Positions 10,140 through 12,432 of a stretch of DNA of 12,432 bases are shown here, one piece after another; the first letter of the stretch is position 1; each line of letters opens with the position of its first letter. A program made the translations under genes and the position numbers. The DNA comes from Clostridia bacterium (GTDB lineage Bacteria > Bacillota > Clostridia > Monoglobales > Monoglobaceae), in NCBI GenBank assembly GCA_900769795.1, contig CAAGHZ010000008.1, forward strand, positions 1-12,432, given 5' to 3'. A model generated the notes under the pieces. That model saw only the letters and a program-made list of their open reading frames with translations. It was not told the origin of the DNA and did not search any database.

Positions 10140-10220
10140 AATGAATTAAAATTTCTGAATAAAACGCCGTCCCCGGTTCCGCCATGCCTACCGCGGCGGC
10201 AATGAAAATTTTAATTCATT
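10140..10220. repeat. 81-bp element with 15-bp terminal inverted repeats and a GC-rich core
   Basis: AATGAATTAAAATTT (10140-10154) and AAATTTTAATTCATT (10206-10220) are perfect complements. Between them is a GC-rich stretch holding CGCCG (10165-10169) and CGGCG (10194-10198), which also pair. The sharp change from AT-rich ends to GC-rich core and the lack of any reading frame suggest a small mobile palindromic element. No clear target duplication is visible. It separates the ATPase and DUF669 genes. The segment TGAATTAAAATTT of its left end also occurs at 8972-8984, just before the ATPase ribosome binding site. Confidence 0.6.
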
Positions 10221-10266
10221 CATCTATAAAGAAAAAATATTATATATATTCAGGAGGAATTTTAAA

Positions 10267-10764
10267 ATGAACGAGAGAGAATTTGAAAAGGCACAGGTTG
10301 AGAGAGATTTGAGGGAACTTGGTTGGGACGATGTAATTGAAAATGATGGTCCTGACTTCGTGTTATTGCCTGAGGGTGATTATGATTTTGAGGTAACCAA
10401 GTTTGAGCGAGGCAGACATAACGGCAGCGAGAAACTTCCGCCCTGCAACAAAGCTATTATAACCCTTAAGATTGAGGGAAAAGAAGGCGTGGCTATAGTA
10501 ACCCATAATTTATTCTTGCATAGCAAATGTGAGGGTATGCTATGTGCATTCTTTACCGCAATCGGTCAGCGCAAGCACGGCGAAAAACTGAAAATGAACT
10601 GGAACAATGTCCTCGGCGCAAAGGGCAGGTTGAAGCTTGGCATAAGAAAATGGAGGGGTACTGACGGAACAGAACATTCAAGTAACGAGGTAAAGAAATT
10701 TTACGAGCCAAAAGAGGATGCTGCGCCCGCACCGGCACCTGCTTGGCAAGCAGGACAGTTCTGA
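10267..10764 (+). CDS. DUF669 family phage protein, probable SSB-like recombination partner
   Basis: This 165-residue protein carries the DUF669 pattern: an early acidic-hydrophobic GPDFVLLPEGDYDFEVTKFE, then RGRHNGSEKLPPCNKAIITL, an aromatic-rich middle (THNLFLHSKCEGMLCAFFTA), then KMNWNNVLGAKGRLKLGIRK, and a closing DGTEHSSNEVKKFYEP. The core looks like an OB-type beta barrel. The end (KEDAAPAPAPAWQAGQF) is a Pro-Ala tail with a hydrophobic tip, as in single-strand binding proteins that recruit partners. DUF669 genes regularly follow Sak4-like ATPases, as here, and are thought to coat single-stranded DNA for annealing; this is family inference rather than proof. AGGAGG lies about ten bases before the ATG. 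Its stop overlaps the helicase ATG as TGATG, so the two are translationally coupled. Confidence 0.9.
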   Translation: MNEREFEKAQVERDLRELGWDDVIENDGPDFVLLPEGDYDFEVTKFERGRHNGSEKLPPCNKAIITLKIEGKEGVAIVTHNLFLHSKCEGMLCAFFTAIGQRKHGEKLKMNWNNVLGAKGRLKLGIRKWRGTDGTEHSSNEVKKFYEPKEDAAPAPAPAWQAGQF

Positions 10765-12356
10765 TGGAACTTCGTCCATATCAGGAAGAGGCGCAAACTG
10801 CAGTTTTTGAGCAATGGGATAATGGTATACATAACACTTTGATGGTGTTGCCGACCGGGTGCGGAAAAACAGTTGTTTTTGCCAAGATTGCAGAAAGTTG
10901 CGTAAGACGCGGTGAGCGGGTTTTAATACTCGCCCACCGTGCAGAGTTGCTTGAGCAGGCAAGAGACAAGATATATAAGGTAACGGGGCTAAAAACTGCA
11001 GTTGAAAAAGCAGAAGAGACATGCGTTGGAAGTTGGTTTCGCATTGTTGTAGGGTCTGTTCAGTCTCTTACAAGAGAGAAAAGGTTGAAGCAATTTAAAA
11101 GAGATTTCTTTGACACCATTATAATTGACGAAGCCCACCATGCAGTATCGGATAGTTATAAAAACGTTTTGGATTATTTTGTCGATGCAAAGGTTCTCGG
11201 TGTAACTGCGACCCCCGACAGAGGAGATATGCGAAACCTCGGTCAGGTGTTTGAAAACCTTGCATATGAGTATACTTTGCCAAGAGCAATAAAGGACGGA
11301 TATTTGTCCCCGATAAAGGCGCTGACGCTTCCCCTTGAGGTTGACATAACAAATGTAGGGGTGCAGGCAGGGGACTATAAGGTAAGTGAATTATCAAGTG
11401 CCCTTGACCCATACCTGCATAAGATTGCAGATGAAATGAAAAAAGTGTGTATGGACAGAAAGACGGTTGTTTTTCTTCCGCTTGTGGCAACCTCGCAAAA
11501 GTTCAGAGATATTTTAAATGAGAGGGGCTTTAAGGCAGTTGAGGTAAACGGAAACAGTGCTGACAGGGCGGATGCGCTGCGGCGTTTTAATGACGGCGAA
11601 TACAATGTGATGTGTAATTCGATGCTGCTTACCGAAGGATGGGACTGTCCGTCCGTTGATTGTATTGTTGTTCTTCGGCCGACAAAGAGCCGTTCGCTAT
11701 ATTGTCAAATGGTTGGCAGGGGAACTCGTCTTTGTGAGGGAAAGGACCACCTTTTATTGCTTGACTTTTTGTGGCATACGGAGAGACACGAACTGTGCAG
11801 ACCTGCGCATTTGATATGCTCGAGTGATGATGTTGCAAGGAAGATGACAAAGAATATGGAAGAGGCAGGCGGTGTGCCGATTGACATAGAAGAGGCAGAG
11901 GAACAGGCGGTATCTGATGTCCAGGAAGAACGTGAGGAAGCCCTTGCAAAGCAACTTGAGGAAATGAGGAAACGCAAGAAGAAGCTTGTTGACCCATTGC
12001 AATATGAGATGTCGATACAGGCAGAGGATTTGAGCGGATATGTCCCCTCATTTGGATGGGAGATGGCGCCGCCGTCTGATAAACAAAAGTCCGCCCTTGA
12101 AAAACTTGGTATCCTTCCGGATGCCATTGAGAACGCAGGCAAGGCAAACCTTCTTCTTGACAGACTTGACAAGAGAAAAGCGGAGGGACTTACAACCCCG
12201 AAGCAGATACGATTTTTGGAGCAGAGAGGTTTTTTGCACGTTGGTACCTGGCAGTTTGATGATGCAAAAAGGTTGATAGACAGGATAGCAGCAAATGGAT
12301 GGAAAATACCCCGAGGAGTTGAGCCGAGGGAATATGTTCCAAGGAATTTATTGTAG
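10764..12356 (+). CDS. SF2 DEAH-box helicase, phage replication or recombination
   Basis: This 530-residue protein is a superfamily 2 helicase of the RadD/SSL2-like type. With the start at ATG 10764 the motifs are: Q-like MELRPYQEEA (1-10), motif I LPTGCGKT (29-36), motif Ia LAHRAELL, motif II DEAHH (122-126), motif III TATPDR (148-153), motif V-like LLTEGWDCPSVD (about 288-299) and motif VI QMVGRGTR (315-322). After the helicase core there is a charged coiled segment (IDIEEAEEQAVSDVQEEREE...KRKKK) and a C-terminal part with two related TPKQxxxLExxG-like units, ending GWKIPRGVEPREYVPRNLL. All catalytic residues are present. The start overlaps the DUF669 stop (TGATG); a TTG at 10743 is possible but would overlap more. 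It likely unwinds DNA in replication or recombination beside the ATPase and DUF669 protein. Confidence 0.93.
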   Translation: MELRPYQEEAQTAVFEQWDNGIHNTLMVLPTGCGKTVVFAKIAESCVRRGERVLILAHRAELLEQARDKIYKVTGLKTAVEKAEETCVGSWFRIVVGSVQSLTREKRLKQFKRDFFDTIIIDEAHHAVSDSYKNVLDYFVDAKVLGVTATPDRGDMRNLGQVFENLAYEYTLPRAIKDGYLSPIKALTLPLEVDITNVGVQAGDYKVSELSSALDPYLHKIADEMKKVCMDRKTVVFLPLVATSQKFRDILNERGFKAVEVNGNSADRADALRRFNDGEYNVMCNSMLLTEGWDCPSVDCIVVLRPTKSRSLYCQMVGRGTRLCEGKDHLLLLDFLWHTERHELCRPAHLICSSDDVARKMTKNMEEAGGVPIDIEEAEEQAVSDVQEEREEALAKQLEEMRKRKKKLVDPLQYEMSIQAEDLSGYVPSFGWEMAPPSDKQKSALEKLGILPDAIENAGKANLLLDRLDKRKAEGLTTPKQIRFLEQRGFLHVGTWQFDDAKRLIDRIAANGWKIPRGVEPREYVPRNLL

Positions 12357-12369
12357 GGAAGGAATAATA

Positions 12370-12432
12370 ATGCGAATGAATATGAGCATAGGGCTCCCGA
12401 AAAGCGCCAACAAAGTGCACTTTTTGGGAAGA
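12370..12432 (+). CDS. Start of the next phage gene, cut by the window end
   Basis: ATG at 12370 opens a frame with no stop to the window edge, reading MRMNMSIGLPKSANKVHFLG. GGGAAGGAA (12357-12364) provides a ribosome binding site five bases upstream. It begins 13 bases after the helicase stop, in the same operon. Only 21 residues are visible, too few to name a family. Genes at this position in similar phages often encode replication proteins. Confidence 0.5.
   Translation, partial: MRMNMSIGLPKSANKVHFLGR

Overview
The window is the left end of an integrated temperate phage (prophage) in a low-GC Gram-positive host, most likely a gut-type Clostridia. The evidence is AT-rich intergenic DNA, strong AAGGAG-type ribosome binding sites, near-consensus sigma-A promoters, a sporulation-type polysaccharide deacetylase at the left edge, and a large serine recombinase plus an early-gene set typical of Clostridia siphophages. 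There is no tRNA, rRNA or CRISPR array.

Layout. Bases 1-290 are a host deacetylase gene whose reading frame loses its conserved ending at about base 235, which marks the probable attL junction. Bases 358-3862 are the lysogeny region. The serine integrase, a long MazF/PemK-fold protein and the CI-like repressor are on the minus strand. Between integrase and MazF-like gene lies an independent plus-strand unit: a 53-codon gene with its own promoter, a palindrome at the start point and a terminator. Bases 3862-4033 are the lysis-lysogeny switch: divergent promoters and four copies of an ATAAA-N5-TTTAT operator. From 4033 to the end all genes run rightward: a Cro-like protein, about fifteen small early proteins (several under 60 residues), a Sak4-type RecA-like ATPase, a DUF669 protein, an SF2 helicase and the start of one more gene.

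How the genes work together. Integrase inserts the phage. The repressor, probably with Cro competing for the same operators, decides whether the rightward promoter fires. The early operon then makes accessory and regulatory proteins, followed by a recombination and replication module (ATPase, DUF669, helicase). Stop-start overlaps (ATGA, TGATG, GTGA) indicate tight translational coupling.

Notable points. No single large new system is proven. The best leads are: (1) a MazF-like protein of 250 residues, with an inserted segment and a His where MazF has its catalytic Arg, in the place where ImmA usually sits beside the repressor; (2) two copies of a double-hairpin palindromic repeat lodged in frame inside the ATPase gene; (3) a 27-unit GGCNAC repeat encoding a Gly-Tyr/Asn/Asp tract, with an internal 48-bp duplication; (4) a 40-bp perfect direct repeat flanking a one-gene cassette; (5) two other structured palindromic elements (2376-2443 and 10140-10220); (6) a scar zone at 6394-7023 made of truncated genes; (7) the hidden 53-residue unit in the lysogeny region.
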